The notes under the pieces are model-generated. The model was not told the origin of the DNA, did not search any database, and saw only the letters and a list, made by a program, of their open reading frames with translations. The position numbers and the translations under genes are program-made. 64,000 bases of DNA from Saccharomycopsis phalli (taxonomy: Eukaryota > Ascomycota > Saccharomycetes > Ascoideales > Saccharomycopsidaceae), in contig CP073213.1 of assembly GCA_020342235.1 (NCBI GenBank), positions 784,501-848,500 of the forward strand, given 5' to 3'. Position 1 is the first letter of the stretch; each line of letters begins with the position of its first letter. Below, one piece after another: positions 1 through 11,109 of the stretch.

Positions 1-1079
1 CCCTGGAACCCTGCCTGAAAAGTAGTTGGCTGTTGAAATCCAGTTGGTTGCTGCTGAAATCCAGTTGGTTGTTGCTGAAATCCAGTTTGTTGCTGCTGAA
101 ATCCAGTTTGTTGCTGCTGAAATCCAGTTGGGTTAATCTGGAGAAGACCACTGCTTGGCTTGTCAACCAACTCGCTAAATGCGTTGTTGGACTTTGGAGC
201 TGCTGGGTCAGGTACAGAAAAACTGATTTCGTCAACGTACCCCTCCACCTCGTTCTTGATCTTGTTTGGTAAAACCACTGGCAACTTGTCGCCATGAAGA
301 GCGACATTACATAAATGAAGTGCCAATACAAACTCAGGAAATAACAACTGGCCCGCTTTGGTGGTATCTGCCAATGCCCACACTTTGCTAAGGGTCTCTG
401 CGCCAAGATTGGACTTGAGCAAGATCTTGCGAGCGGCATCTGCGGAAATCGCCTTCTCACCATCGGGAACCGACTTGAGGAACAACTTCTCGTACTTCAG
501 TTGCTGCTCCAACGTCACAAACGACAACCGGATGTTTGGGAGCTTCAACTGGGTGTTCACCGGCTTGGCAGCAAATCCAGTAGGCTGAGCTACCAAAAAG
601 GTCTCGTTGTATGTCTGGAAACCGGTAGGTTGCGACACCAAAGGCTGGGTCTGTTGGAACGACGTCGACGGAATGGAAGCCCCAGTTTGCTGCGGTTGGA
701 AGCTGGTCTGGAACCCAGTCTGTTGGGCCTGAAACCCAGGTTGCGATCCGGTCTGAAATCCAGGTTGCGATCCGGCCTGAAATCCAGGTTGCGATCCGGC
801 CTGAAATCCAGGTTGTGATCCGGCCTGAAACCCAGTTTGCTGAGCCTGAAAGCCAGTTTGCTGAGCCTGAAAGCCAGCTGGAGCTCCAATCTGGAACCCA
901 GACTGGGCCCCAGTCTGAAATGTCTGTGCCCCAGGTTGGAAGCCAGTTTGCTGCGCCTGGAAGCCAGACTGAGGTTGGAACTGCTGGAATCCAGGAGGCT
1001 GCTGGTTCTGAAACTGGCCCTGCTGGAAACCGGAATTGCCGTACTGCTGGTATCCGTTATAGTTATTATACGGGTTCAT
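1..1079 (-). CDS. PAN1: Pan1-like endocytic scaffold, N-terminal part (runs off the window)
   Basis: Reading leftward from the ATG at 1079-1077, the frame stays open to the window edge, giving about 359 residues of a longer protein. It starts MNPYNNYNGYQQYG. Residues 1-175 are Q/G/F-rich with many repeats of the type GFQ-(A/T)-x-Q-Q/S. An EH (Eps15 homology) domain starts near residue 180 (LPNIRLSFVTLEQQ) and holds an EF-hand-like segment (WALADTTKAGQLLFPEF). A second block of TGFQQQQ-type repeats follows at the left edge. This order of Q-rich repeats, EH domain and further repeats is that of Pan1, which with End3 and Sla1 activates Arp2/3 actin assembly at endocytic sites. The second EH domain, coiled coil and acidic tail lie outside the window. 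It is divergent from COG5 with 112 bp between the starts. Confidence 0.85.
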   Translation of the reverse strand, partial: MNPYNNYNGYQQYGNSGFQQGQFQNQQPPGFQQFQPQSGFQAQQTGFQPGAQTFQTGAQSGFQIGAPAGFQAQQTGFQAQQTGFQAGSQPGFQAGSQPGFQAGSQPGFQTGSQPGFQAQQTGFQTSFQPQQTGASIPSTSFQQTQPLVSQPTGFQTYNETFLVAQPTGFAAKPVNTQLKLPNIRLSFVTLEQQLKYEKLFLKSVPDGEKAISADAARKILLKSNLGAETLSKVWALADTTKAGQLLFPEFVLALHLCNVALHGDKLPVVLPNKIKNEVEGYVDEISFSVPDPAAPKSNNAFSELVDKPSSGLLQINPTGFQQQQTGFQQQQTGFQQQPTGFQQQPTGFQQPTTFQAGFQ

Positions 1080-1191
1080 CAGTAAAAGTAGAAGTCTACA
1101 CGACCTCCTATTTTTCACAAGTGAGGGCCACCTGCAGGTAGGGTGACGCCACCAATAGGTATAGCCATGTCGAATCGGGACATTGGGCAAG

Positions 1192-2406
1192 ATGTTCAGC
1201 GATGTTGAAAAGTTCCAGGATGACGGGTTTGTTGCGGTGAAGCATGCAAATGAGCTACTTGTGGCGACAAACGACGTGTTCTCCGACCAATTGGACACGC
1301 TCGGCCTGGCCGAACTTGACCTCACCACCGCGATTAAGAAGATCAAGTTCAATATAAAAGAAGTCAACGACCGCATCCACCAGATCTCGTCCAACAACTA
1401 CGACTCCTTGATTGGCGAGTTCGAGGAGATTGACGTCTTCCAGCGCGATTTCACCCTCCTCCAAGGCACTTTGGTCCAGTTGACCCTGCAGGTCGACACC
1501 TTGGACCGTGGATTTATCGTCCACTACGAGTCCTCGAGAAAAATAATCCGCCGCCTTGAGAATATCCACCAGACATTTGGCCTCCTCAACGACTCTATTT
1601 TGTTCTTGGACTTGGTGCGGCGTCTCAACATCGCCTTCAAAAATCTAGATCCCCAGGACGTGGCCAAGTCCCTTCGCAAAGTCGGAGTCCCGTTTTACAT
1701 GCTCAGCCAGATTCTACACGGCAACTCATCGTTCCAGAAATTGAAGCTCGTAACCCATTTCAAAACCACATACAAGCCAGATAAGGTCGCCCAGGTTAAC
1801 AGCTTCTGCTTGGACTTGCTCAAGCAAGACACCTGCCAGCATTACCAGCCGATTTTCATTTCCTTGATGATATACAACAGCTCAGATCAATTGATCGACT
1901 TCTTTGGCCAGTTCTACAAATTCGAGCTACACTACTGCTTGAACTTGCTCAAGAAAACCTTGATCTCACCCAAAAACTTTGACACCACCATGAAACGCAT
2001 CAGTGGCCGGTCTGCAAAATTCATCCATATTACTGCCACGACCTCAAAGCTAAAGTTGATCAACTACGACGTCAACTACGAGGACCCGTTCAAGTCCTTG
2101 ATAGGCGACGACGAGAACAATCTCAGCATCTTCCTTCTCAAGAACATGAACGTCACCTTGCCCAGCTTATTTACCAGTTTCTACAAGGATCTTTCTGTAC
2201 AGTTTGAGGAGCTAATATCTAATACTCTACAAAAAGGCGGACCCGTTGCCAAGAACCTCAAGCTGAACTACTCCTTGGTATTGAACTCAATCACCGAACG
2301 CATCCTCGAAAACCACTCCGAATTGTATCCCGTAACCGACAAAAACATCGAGGTGGTCATGATGCAAAACAGTATACGCAAATTGGCAGGGCCAAAGAAT
2401 AAATAG
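1192..2406 (+). CDS. COG5: Conserved oligomeric Golgi complex subunit 5
   Basis: The protein has 404 residues, matching the short yeast Cog5 (about 400). The ATG at 1192 (MFSDVEKFQDDGF) is the first in frame; an in-frame TTG three codons upstream is not needed. The first 60 residues carry the typical Cog5 start, then a helical heptad-rich region (about 60-150, QLTLQVDTLDRGF, RKIIRRLENIHQTFGLL) and an all-helical C-terminal body. Cog5 belongs to lobe B of the COG tether, which captures retrograde vesicles at the Golgi. The call rests on overall pattern and length rather than a catalytic motif. It ends 13 bp before the convergent stop of the next gene. Confidence 0.75.
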   Translation: MFSDVEKFQDDGFVAVKHANELLVATNDVFSDQLDTLGLAELDLTTAIKKIKFNIKEVNDRIHQISSNNYDSLIGEFEEIDVFQRDFTLLQGTLVQLTLQVDTLDRGFIVHYESSRKIIRRLENIHQTFGLLNDSILFLDLVRRLNIAFKNLDPQDVAKSLRKVGVPFYMLSQILHGNSSFQKLKLVTHFKTTYKPDKVAQVNSFCLDLLKQDTCQHYQPIFISLMIYNSSDQLIDFFGQFYKFELHYCLNLLKKTLISPKNFDTTMKRISGRSAKFIHITATTSKLKLINYDVNYEDPFKSLIGDDENNLSIFLLKNMNVTLPSLFTSFYKDLSVQFEELISNTLQKGGPVAKNLKLNYSLVLNSITERILENHSELYPVTDKNIEVVMMQNSIRKLAGPKNK

Positions 2407-2419
2407 TGATTCACGACTT

Positions 2420-2947
2420 TTACTCCGTACGAAACTTCACCTCCTTTACTTCTTTCTTCTTGTTCTTCTTCCCACCACGCTTCTTTTTCTGGTGTATTCT
2501 CTTCAACTCCATCGACTCGATTTCCTTTGCCTGTTTCTTCCTCTGTGCGACATTCAACTTGGCTATTTTCCGATTCTTCCGGTTCTTCAACCCGGGCCGC
2601 TTCTTTTTGGTCTCGAGACTCTTGTTGTACTCGTCAATGTCAAGTGGCTTTTTGTTCCTCCACCGATTATCAGCAAATACATGATTAAAAATTTCCTCGT
2701 AACCAACAGCTGCCACTTTAAACTGATCCAACTGCTTTTCTGAATACTCAGCAACGTAGTATTCAATCGGTCTGGACTGGTCGATCTTAACAGGCTCGGG
2801 AATGGCAGTTGGCACGGGGAAATTAGGGTCTTCAGCAAAGAGAGAAAACTGCTCTTCATCGTTTTTCTCTTCTACCTGGTTGCCTTTGATTGTGGTGTCG
2901 ATGAACTCAAACTCCATTGGCGGGAGCACATATTCTGTGTCGCTCAT
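2420..2947 (-). CDS. Small basic-tailed protein of unknown function (DUF2011-like)
   Basis: From the ATG at 2947 (MSDTEYVLPPMEF) the protein has 175 residues; in-frame ATGs further upstream add only low-quality sequence. The N-terminal half is acidic with a block running FSLFAEDPNFPVP, then RPIEYYVAEYSEKQLDQF, then AVGYEEIF. The last 60 residues are very basic (KKKRPGLKNRKNRKIAKLN, KKKRGGKKNKKK), as in nucleolar or ribosome-assembly proteins. From memory the central block resembles the fungal DUF2011 family, whose function is not established. I do not recognise a named orthologue. Tail-to-tail with COG5. Confidence 0.6.
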   Translation of the reverse strand: MSDTEYVLPPMEFEFIDTTIKGNQVEEKNDEEQFSLFAEDPNFPVPTAIPEPVKIDQSRPIEYYVAEYSEKQLDQFKVAAVGYEEIFNHVFADNRWRNKKPLDIDEYNKSLETKKKRPGLKNRKNRKIAKLNVAQRKKQAKEIESMELKRIHQKKKRGGKKNKKKEVKEVKFRTE

Positions 2948-3428
2948 TGCTGAAGAATTTAGCATGAAAAATTTCAGCATTTGGATACCCTGGGTTCTTG
3001 GATGGACGCTGTAAATGAATGCCATTCAAAGAGGTTGGATACATGATATTAGAGAATTGGCTATATATTTGTATTAATTGTTTGGGCAATATTCGTGGGT
3101 AATACATCCCGGTCCAAAGGTCAAACGATAAGACTATGCAACGCCAGTGTAAAGAGTGTATATGAGATTTTTAAATCGGAAATTGTTTATATAGACTCTA
3201 TTCCAGCACTATCAAGTGTTGTGCATCAAGCACTATAGTACTAGCATCCGGTACTATGGTACTAAAGTGGTACAATCAAGTACTCTGCTATACCTACACA
3301 GCCCTGGTATAAATCAGCCCTGGTATAAATCAGCCCTGGTATAAATCAGCACCAATCAATTCTACAAGACCAAACTTCCTCAGATATCATATTCACAGAC
3401 CATTTATTCAGCCTCTCCGTGTATACTC
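2948..3428. other. Intergenic region upstream of the 2420-2947 gene
   Basis: No gene seen. It is AT-rich with many TACT/AGTA motifs (3195-3290) and contains the 16-bp triplication listed separately. It should hold the promoter of the gene to its left and the terminator of RBG1. Confidence 0.6.
3299..3346. repeat. 16-bp tandem repeat, 3 perfect copies
   Basis: The unit CAGCCCTGGTATAAAT occurs three times head to tail without a mismatch. Each copy contains TATAAA. It lies just downstream of the RBG1 stop. Confidence 0.95.
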
Positions 3429-4532
3429 CTACTTTGCAACAACAGATATAACGTCTTCATCTTCCACCTGATGGGTTAGGCCACACTTTTGCGGCGAGTG
3501 CTTGGCACTACACCCCCAAACCAATCCATACTTGAAGTTATTCTTCAAGTCCCGGTGCACCGAATTACACACCGTGGTGATTGTACTGTTGGCACGGATC
3601 ACCAATGGGTCATCAAAGTTTGGCAGCTCACCGCGCTTTTTCGTATACACCTTGATTAAATTCAAGTTATGCCAGATCTCCTCCACCACATCGCTGACAC
3701 CCAAATCCATCTCCACGCTCATACACACGGTGTATGGCTCACGTGCGATTCTGTCCACCTCTTCGAGACTCACGGCATCGATCTTGTTGTATGCATAAAC
3801 ACACTTGACATATCGGATGTGTTTATCATTGAGAACATCAATGAAATCATCCACGGTGGCATTCTCGTCCCGGATAAGCACCTCTGCGTTCAACAATTTA
3901 TAGTCGCGCAAGATCCCAGTGACAACCTTCTCACTCAAGTATTTTGGCGGCGCAGTACAACTGAATTTGACCCCGCCGGTTTTCTTTTCTTTAAAGTAGA
4001 TGTTAGGCCGCTCCTTGTTGAGTCTAATGCCCACTGCTTCGAGCTCTCTTTCCAAGCTCTCTCTTTGATCGGCTCCTTTGGTCGCATCGAGAATCATTAG
4101 CACCAAATCAGCAGTCTTTGCCGTTGCAACCACCTGCCGGCCTCTTCCACGTCCGTCGTTGGCCCCTTTTATAATCCCAGGAAGGTCCACGATTTGAATC
4201 TCGGCCCCTTGGTACTCCAACACCCCAGGAACGGAAGTAAGGGTCGTGAACGCATAGTGCGCAATCTCGGCCTTTGTCTTTGTCACCTTGCTTAAAAACG
4301 ACGACTTTCCCACTGAGGGAAACCCAATTAGCACCACTCTCGCGTCTCCACTTTTTGCGACCTCAAAGCCTTGGCCCTTTGAAGAAGACGATCCAGCAGC
4401 AGGCTCAAGCAACTCTCTTCTATATCGAGCAAGCTTACCTTTGAGTAATCCAAGATGGTACTCTGTGGCCTTGTTCTTTTGTGTTCTTGAGATCTCAAGC
4501 TCAATCTGCTCAATCTTCTCCACAATCCCCAT
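3429..4532 (-). CDS. RBG1: DRG-family ribosome-interacting GTPase Rbg1
   Basis: The protein has 367 residues, the family's usual length, and starts [20 protein letters not shown], the DRG N-terminus. GTPase motifs are in order: G1 GFPSVGKSS near residue 72, G3 DLPGIIKGA near 116, G4 NKID near 250, and a C-terminal TGS-like domain (about 290-365) with the ending [15 protein letters not shown] typical of DRG1. DRG1/Rbg1 pairs with Tma46 and binds translating ribosomes. It has one CTG codon (in GELPNF), at a position that varies among relatives. The alternative, Rbg2, is less likely from the N- and C-terminal signatures. Confidence 0.95.
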   Translation of the reverse strand: MGIVEKIEQIELEISRTQKNKATEYHLGLLKGKLARYRRELLEPAAGSSSSKGQGFEVAKSGDARVVLIGFPSVGKSSFLSKVTKTKAEIAHYAFTTLTSVPGVLEYQGAEIQIVDLPGIIKGANDGRGRGRQVVATAKTADLVLMILDATKGADQRESLERELEAVGIRLNKERPNIYFKEKKTGGVKFSCTAPPKYLSEKVVTGILRDYKLLNAEVLIRDENATVDDFIDVLNDKHIRYVKCVYAYNKIDAVSLEEVDRIAREPYTVCMSVEMDLGVSDVVEEIWHNLNLIKVYTKKRGELPNFDDPLVIRANSTITTVCNSVHRDLKNNFKYGLVWGCSAKHSPQKCGLTHQVEDEDVISVVAK

Positions 4533-4701
4533 GTCTCTGTACTATAATATATACGGTCTTGAAAAAATAAATGTGATGCCATGTTGTCACGTGAATGTGA
4601 TCACGTGCAGGGGTTCTTGACATTACAGGATGTCTAATGCATGGCGCAGCAAGTCATATGTTCCCGAGTGAAATAATATCCGCTTTCTTTATCTTTTCAC
4701 C

Positions 4702-6141
<1,440 letters not shown>

Positions 6142-6264
6142 TACAAGGGTCTAATATACAGTATGTATTGATGTAGTAAGACATGATGGAGGGTTAAATC
6201 CAGAAGACGCAAATTTCTCAACTTAAAGGGGCATATCAAAACTCAAAGGGGACGTCAAAATTCA

Positions 6265-6440
6265 AGGCAGGAAGATCACCTCAGGTAGAAAGATCACCTC
6301 AGGTAGAAAGATCACCTCAGGTAGAAAGATCACCTCAGGTAGAAAGATCACCTCAGGTAGAAAGATCACCTCAGGTAGAAAGATCACCTCAGGTAGAAAG
6401 ATCACCTCAGGCAGGAAGATAACCTCAGGAAGATCACCTC
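6265..6440. repeat. 18-bp minisatellite between HUA1 and GOT1
   Basis: The unit AGGTAGAAAGATCACCTC is repeated nine times in phase from 6265 to 6426, with the end copies slightly diverged (AGGCAGGAAGAT...), followed by a 14-bp partial copy that runs into the GOT1 stop codon. It occupies most of the space between two convergent genes and will be part of the GOT1 3' UTR. Confidence 0.95.
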
Positions 6441-6896
6441 AAACTGGCAAAACATTCACATTGGCTATTCTATCTATAATCGGAGCCACAGCAGGATGAG
6501 ACAACAACGGACCAATCACCGGCAAGCTGCGCAAGAACGTCACAATGATACTGAGAAAGTCGCCAAACAACAAAAGAATGCCAAACAACTCAATGCCAAA
6601 CCCAATGAATGCGTGCTTGAGAAATATCATGAGAATGCCAATTCCAAAACAGACAGTTCCTCTGATCTTTGTCGGGCGAATAAAATACGCAATAGTCTTC
6701 TGTGGCCCAATCAATAGCGTTACACCAATGACAAAGAGAATGTTCCCAAGAGCCAATAGACCAGAGTCAAAAAACATCATGATCCCTAGTATGAAGAAGA
6801 TCACTCCAAAGGCAGTGAATGCCGCACCAAATTCTAATGTTAGACCCTTTTTCGTTTACTTTGTCACTTACTCTGCTGCTCACTAAGCCACAACAT
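6439..6896 (-). CDS. GOT1: Golgi transport protein Got1, one 38-nt intron
   Basis: Coding on the minus strand is exon 1 6896-6872 and exon 2 6833-6439, giving 139 residues, the family's length. Without splicing the conserved N-terminus is lost. Joining exon 1 (MLWLSEQQ + A) to exon 2 restores [20 protein letters not shown], matching the Got1 signature WLSE-x-QKIG-x-x-FTAFG. Four membrane segments follow (about 10-30, 33-53, 66-86, 90-110), with the GNILF motif after the first. Got1 acts in ER-Golgi and intra-Golgi vesicle fusion. The intron has GTAAGT, CTAAC and TAG. Its stop codon abuts the 18-bp minisatellite. Confidence 0.93.
6834..6871 (-). other. GOT1 intron, 38 nt
   Basis: It begins GTAAGT, has a branch site GTCTAAC and ends ATTAG, with only a few bases between branch site and acceptor. 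Removal restores the conserved Got1 N-terminus in frame. Confidence 0.92.
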
Positions 6897-7161
6897 GTTT
6901 AATCAGAACATTGAAGCTTTCCTTGAGTGAAAAAGAATATGATCACGTGATTAGGACGGGCGGATTATTGAGCTGGGTCTAGATTTTTGAATCGTATTTG
7001 ACTGAATTTATTCATGAAAATAATTGTCCGTGGCTCAATTCAATTCTCTTGTTTTGTCAATTCCTACTGAGATCTCAACAACTACATTGTGCGCACATCA
7101 CTTGACTTCCAGTGGCTTATAACCATCATATAGCTGGGTGAACGCGTCAGTCTTGGGATAA

Positions 7162-8535
7162 ATGACCACTTCGCAAAGTAGAAAAGCGTGTCACGCGCCC
7201 AAGAATTATGACAAGTGCAATGAATTCTTGTTGCCATACAAGGACAGAAACTACCACAAGCAGTTTTACAGATTGTATTCGAAACGGCTTCGTGATCTCC
7301 GACCGAGGGTGTTGCAAGCTGCAAAGGACAAGATCAAGGACGTAACTTACACTGACAAGGTGCTAGATATCAAGACGAACGAGCCCTGCTGGGTAGTAGG
7401 GCTAGTATATTGCGAGATGCAGTATAAACCCAATATTTTGGAAGATGTTGCGGTTGGTGCATATGGTACGGTTCCGGAGCCTAAGCCGTCGTACAGCGAC
7501 CCGGACAGCGACCTGATTCTGTTAGAGGATGAGTCAGGGCGCGTGCAGTTGAGTGGGGAACTCATTAGAAAGACAATGCTCGTGTCTGGAAGTGTCATTG
7601 GTGTGTTGGGAGTCGAGAAAGAGTCTGGTCTTTTTGACGTGCTTGACATTGTGTATCCATCTGTGGCACCGCAAAAGGAGCTAGTAGCTGGAAAGCGGGG
7701 GAAAGTGGCGTTTGTTTCGGGGCTCAATATCGATCCGCAGGACTACTCTGCAGTCAAGTTGGAGTTGCTCAGGGATTTTCTCTTGGGGCGACTTGGAGAA
7801 CAGGACCTTGTCCAGGGAATTTGCCGTTTGGTGATTGCCGGGGATTCTACGCGGATATTGGAGTACACACAGGAAAAAGGAGAGCAGAAGTTCTACGGCA
7901 CCAAAAGCAAGTCCAAGTACAATTCACAAGCCATGGGGATTCTAGACACACTAGTCAGCGAGCTACTTGTGTCGATTCCAGTTGACATAATGTCAGGTGC
8001 ATCTGATCCGGCGGAATCGATTTTCCCGCAGCAGCCGATCCATTCTACATTGTTTAAGAAGACAAAGACATACTTACAGCCCACTGAGCATGACAATGCT
8101 TTGTTCAGGGCCTTGACAAACCCTGTGTGGTTGCAGTACGATGGAGTACGGCTTCTAGGTACCAGCGGACAGAACATCAACGATGTGCTCAAGTACTTGG
8201 TTCCAAACTCCAGCCTCGAGTCGCAGGACTTTACCCAGAGTCAGGACATGAAGCTCCGCTTGGATATTGCCGAGGCAACCTTGAACTGGCAAAACATTGT
8301 CCCCTCGAGCCCTGATACGCTCTGGACGTATCCATTTCAGGACAGCGACCCGTTTACGCTCACTGAGACACCACATGTGTATTTCATCGGAAACCAGCCG
8401 CAGTTTGCGACAAGAGACTTGGAAATAGGTGGTGCGGAAGTGAAACTCGTGTTTTTGCCTCAGTTCAGTGTCACTGGTGAGATTGTATTGTTGGATCTCG
8501 AGAATTGTAGCTGTGAAACTATCAAGGTGGCTTGA
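7162..8535 (+). CDS. POL31: DNA polymerase delta small (B) subunit
   Basis: The protein has 457 residues; S. cerevisiae Pol31 has 487. Family blocks appear in order: YKDRNYHKQFYRLYSKRL near 25-45, NEPCWVVGLVYCEM near 73-86, LLEDESGRV near 120, VSGLNI near 188, the phosphoesterase-like block VDIMSGASDPAES followed by PQQPIH (about 275-295), and the C-terminal TLWTYPFQDSDPF with PHVYFIGNQPQF. Pol31 is the inactive-phosphoesterase B subunit that links the polymerase delta catalytic subunit and Pol32, and also serves polymerase zeta. Two adjacent CTG codons (7513, 7519) fall just before LEDESGR; the second aligns with Met in S. cerevisiae, so it favours Leu over Ser. Confidence 0.95.
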   Translation: MTTSQSRKACHAPKNYDKCNEFLLPYKDRNYHKQFYRLYSKRLRDLRPRVLQAAKDKIKDVTYTDKVLDIKTNEPCWVVGLVYCEMQYKPNILEDVAVGAYGTVPEPKPSYSDPDSDLILLEDESGRVQLSGELIRKTMLVSGSVIGVLGVEKESGLFDVLDIVYPSVAPQKELVAGKRGKVAFVSGLNIDPQDYSAVKLELLRDFLLGRLGEQDLVQGICRLVIAGDSTRILEYTQEKGEQKFYGTKSKSKYNSQAMGILDTLVSELLVSIPVDIMSGASDPAESIFPQQPIHSTLFKKTKTYLQPTEHDNALFRALTNPVWLQYDGVRLLGTSGQNINDVLKYLVPNSSLESQDFTQSQDMKLRLDIAEATLNWQNIVPSSPDTLWTYPFQDSDPFTLTETPHVYFIGNQPQFATRDLEIGGAEVKLVFLPQFSVTGEIVLLDLENCSCETIKVA

Positions 8536-8978
8536 GATATAAGTGAAAAATTTTCAGTAGGCGGTGCTACCGGAGCAAGGCGTCCGGTGAATATGACAGT
8601 AAAGTCTAGTACGTTGTAGCGAAGATCTATGGTGTTCTTTTTTTAGAAACGTCAACCGTTGTGTCAGATCACACGGCGTCTGCATTTGAAGTTGCCGGGA
8701 ATTGTGTACATCAAAAGTTATCTAATTGTTGTTTTGACAACTCCATCAATTGTATTTAATTCTTTTTTATTTTATTTGTTTTGTCTCATTTACTCAATGT
8801 TGCCACATTAACCATCGGTAGTGTTGTTTGAGTACAGCCGATCATTCCAATGAGTGGCCGTGCATGGCTACATGCATAGGGCTCAAGAAACAGTCTGCCG
8901 CATCCCAAAGATGTATATAATGCTGGGAAAAGTGAGGAATAGCATCAAAAAATCAAACAACTCTAATTAACAAACACT
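8536..8978. promoter_or_regulatory. Spacer and promoter of the secreted acidic protein gene
   Basis: No gene seen. A TATA-like element GTATATAATG lies near 8913-8922, about 57 bp before the ATG at 8979, and an A-rich stretch precedes the start. T-rich tracts occur around 8640 and 8760. Confidence 0.55.
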
Positions 8979-9782
8979 ATGAACACTTCTATTCTCATCG
9001 CTCTCATTGCTGCCTTGACTGTCCAAGCAGCTCCATTCTCAACTACCACCAACACACTCACCACCACTTTAGTTACTCCAAATGAGTGTGGAACAACATG
9101 CGGGACTAAAACCACTGCCACTGATGACGGTCCTACCAGCTTTCCTTACTATGGAGATGTGGGCTACGTTAACGCCTATGACTTCTCTAATGACGATGAT
9201 GCAAACATCGGCGTGTCTGATCTCTTGAACAAACAGAAGAGAGACGAGACCAAGCAAATGGTTGACGTTGGCACTCAGACTGATTCTGGTGAATCTGACG
9301 AAGCTCCAGATGCTAGTGATGACTGGACTGGAGGTGACGCTTCAACCTGGGATGCAACTGATGACACTACTGACTCTGTGGATGTTGGAAAGAGACAATT
9401 TTTCAGAAGACTGCTAGACGATGACACTGTCCCTTCAACCGACAACACTGATGCTTCATCCGACGATGTGCCTCCAGAGCCAGCATCTTTGAGTTTTGAC
9501 ATGTTCTCTGCTGACGGTAACTACACTGACTACGAAGACTCTGATTACATGGACTGGAATTCTGACAACGACTCCGATGATGCTCCAGCCCCAGCCACTG
9601 ATTTGAAAGAGACTATCCCAAAGAGTCAATTATCCAAGAGAGGTGATGATGAAAAGACTGACAAGACTGACAAGACTGACAAGACCGAAACCGACTACCC
9701 AACCTTTGAGGGAGACGAGTATGTTATTCCAGGTACCGATTCCGCTGAGGAAACCGACAAGGACTTTGCTGCGTGGGTTTAA
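8979..9782 (+). CDS. Secreted acidic protein with several Kex2-type sites
   Basis: The protein has 267 residues with a signal peptide (MNTSILIALIAALTVQA, probable cut before APFST). A Ser/Thr-rich stretch with three cysteine-containing motifs (NECGTTCGTK) follows. Dibasic sites lie at 87-88 (KQKR), 138-139 (VGKR), 143-144 (FFRR) and 220-221 (LSKR), which would yield several very acidic Asp/Ser/Thr-rich peptides. A short K-T-D repeat occurs near 226-236. No transmembrane segment or GPI signal is visible at the C-terminus (it ends DKDFAAWV). I do not recognise a family. The layout is that of Kex2-processed secreted proteins; a structural role or peptide release are both possible. Confidence 0.7.
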   Translation: MNTSILIALIAALTVQAAPFSTTTNTLTTTLVTPNECGTTCGTKTTATDDGPTSFPYYGDVGYVNAYDFSNDDDANIGVSDLLNKQKRDETKQMVDVGTQTDSGESDEAPDASDDWTGGDASTWDATDDTTDSVDVGKRQFFRRLLDDDTVPSTDNTDASSDDVPPEPASLSFDMFSADGNYTDYEDSDYMDWNSDNDSDDAPAPATDLKETIPKSQLSKRGDDEKTDKTDKTDKTETDYPTFEGDEYVIPGTDSAEETDKDFAAWV

Positions 9783-11109
9783 ACTACTTGCTAGGTAGAT
9801 CCTGTGACTTGTTGATCGAGTCTATCTTTTTTTAATATATTTTTGATTTTGATATTGTAGTGCTGATTAAAGCGTGTACAACAATAGCCACAATGCTTAC
9901 AAAGTTGGTTAGAAACTCGCAATAATCTATACTGCGTAGTGTGGCCATAGTTCATAATAAGTATTGGCATATTTTATTCTGCCTGGAGCCATAGTCCATG
10001 ATAAATATTATACCACTGTGGATCTGCATGGGGTGCCAAGCACTTGAAAATGTTCAATGCATGTACATAATTTAACTGTCAAAACAGTAATCCGTATGCC
10101 AAGCTGTTAAAAATTCACGGAGTCTTATTAGGATGGAGTGATTTTCAAGCATTTACTTTGAAACATTATCTGTATACAAAAGATTATTGTACTGGAACTC
10201 AATTGCAACAAGGAATCTTGGGAAGCTGGAAGTAGCTTACCATGGAATAGCTCCCAAGGAGCGTTTTTCTAAAAATAGCCTCATAAGACTGAAAAACACA
10301 TCCCGAGAAATGGCATGGACTTGTAACATGATTGACATTACGGAGGATTTAATTAGCAAACGGAAAGAAGAGCCACTTGTTGTATTGAGTTGATGAGATT
10401 ATCAGTGTTTACAAATTAGCACGAATTTGAAGCAGTCAAGCGATACTCTCACTGCCAAAAACAATAGGTAAACGTTGTACTCGAGTTAACAAGGCACATG
10501 CTTGTAAAACATGCTTTAAACTCTTGTGAGAAGCAAATCTTCATTCATGAAGATTCACTCTATCCTAAGGCTGCAGCCCGGTTTCCGTAACCAGTGCCGT
10601 AAAGACCCCGAAATTCAGGCCAATGTCTTGGGAAAACATATTCGTTCATTTGTGGTATAGGGCAGCCCAGTGGTACTCTATTTGAAAGAGTTGACCTTCA
10701 ACTAGAAACCACATTGAGCCTCAGCTTACTCAATCTAGCCAACCACGATTTTGAGAGCAACACATGGCCCAAAAAGTAATCAAATTTAATTATACGCTGA
10801 AATTTAGTCTGAAACCATATTACTCAACTCATTAACATTGGTAGCTCTACCTAGACTCTTTCTATATCACCCTGAAGAACAAGTCAAAAGTTTTTATACT
10901 CCTGCAAAAAGTTCTACTCCAAAACTCGGATTCACACTGCTATCACTAGTTATTATACGGTGGAATGTCAATCTCCATTGGTGGGACCTAGCTATAGACC
11001 ACAAATAAATAATAGTATTGTCATACACTGGCCGTGGATCTATTTCTGCGTGCGCATAGTCTTCTGGGAGTTGGGCACCTAAATTTTCATAAACTATACC
11101 GAGAGTACC
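9783..11109. other. Gene-free 1.3 kb spacer
   Basis: No convincing gene. The longest open frame (68 codons near 10187-10393) has no ATG start and no recognisable features. Two diverged copies of a motif around GCCATAGTTCATAATAAGTA and GCCATAGTCCATGATAAATA (about 9944-10010) suggest a local duplication. No tRNA B-box of the type GGTTCGAATCC was found. Confidence 0.55.

Noticed and set aside
10187-10393. 68-codon frame in the 9.8-11.1 kb spacer
   Set aside because: Begins with TTG, has no ATG near its start and no domain or signal.
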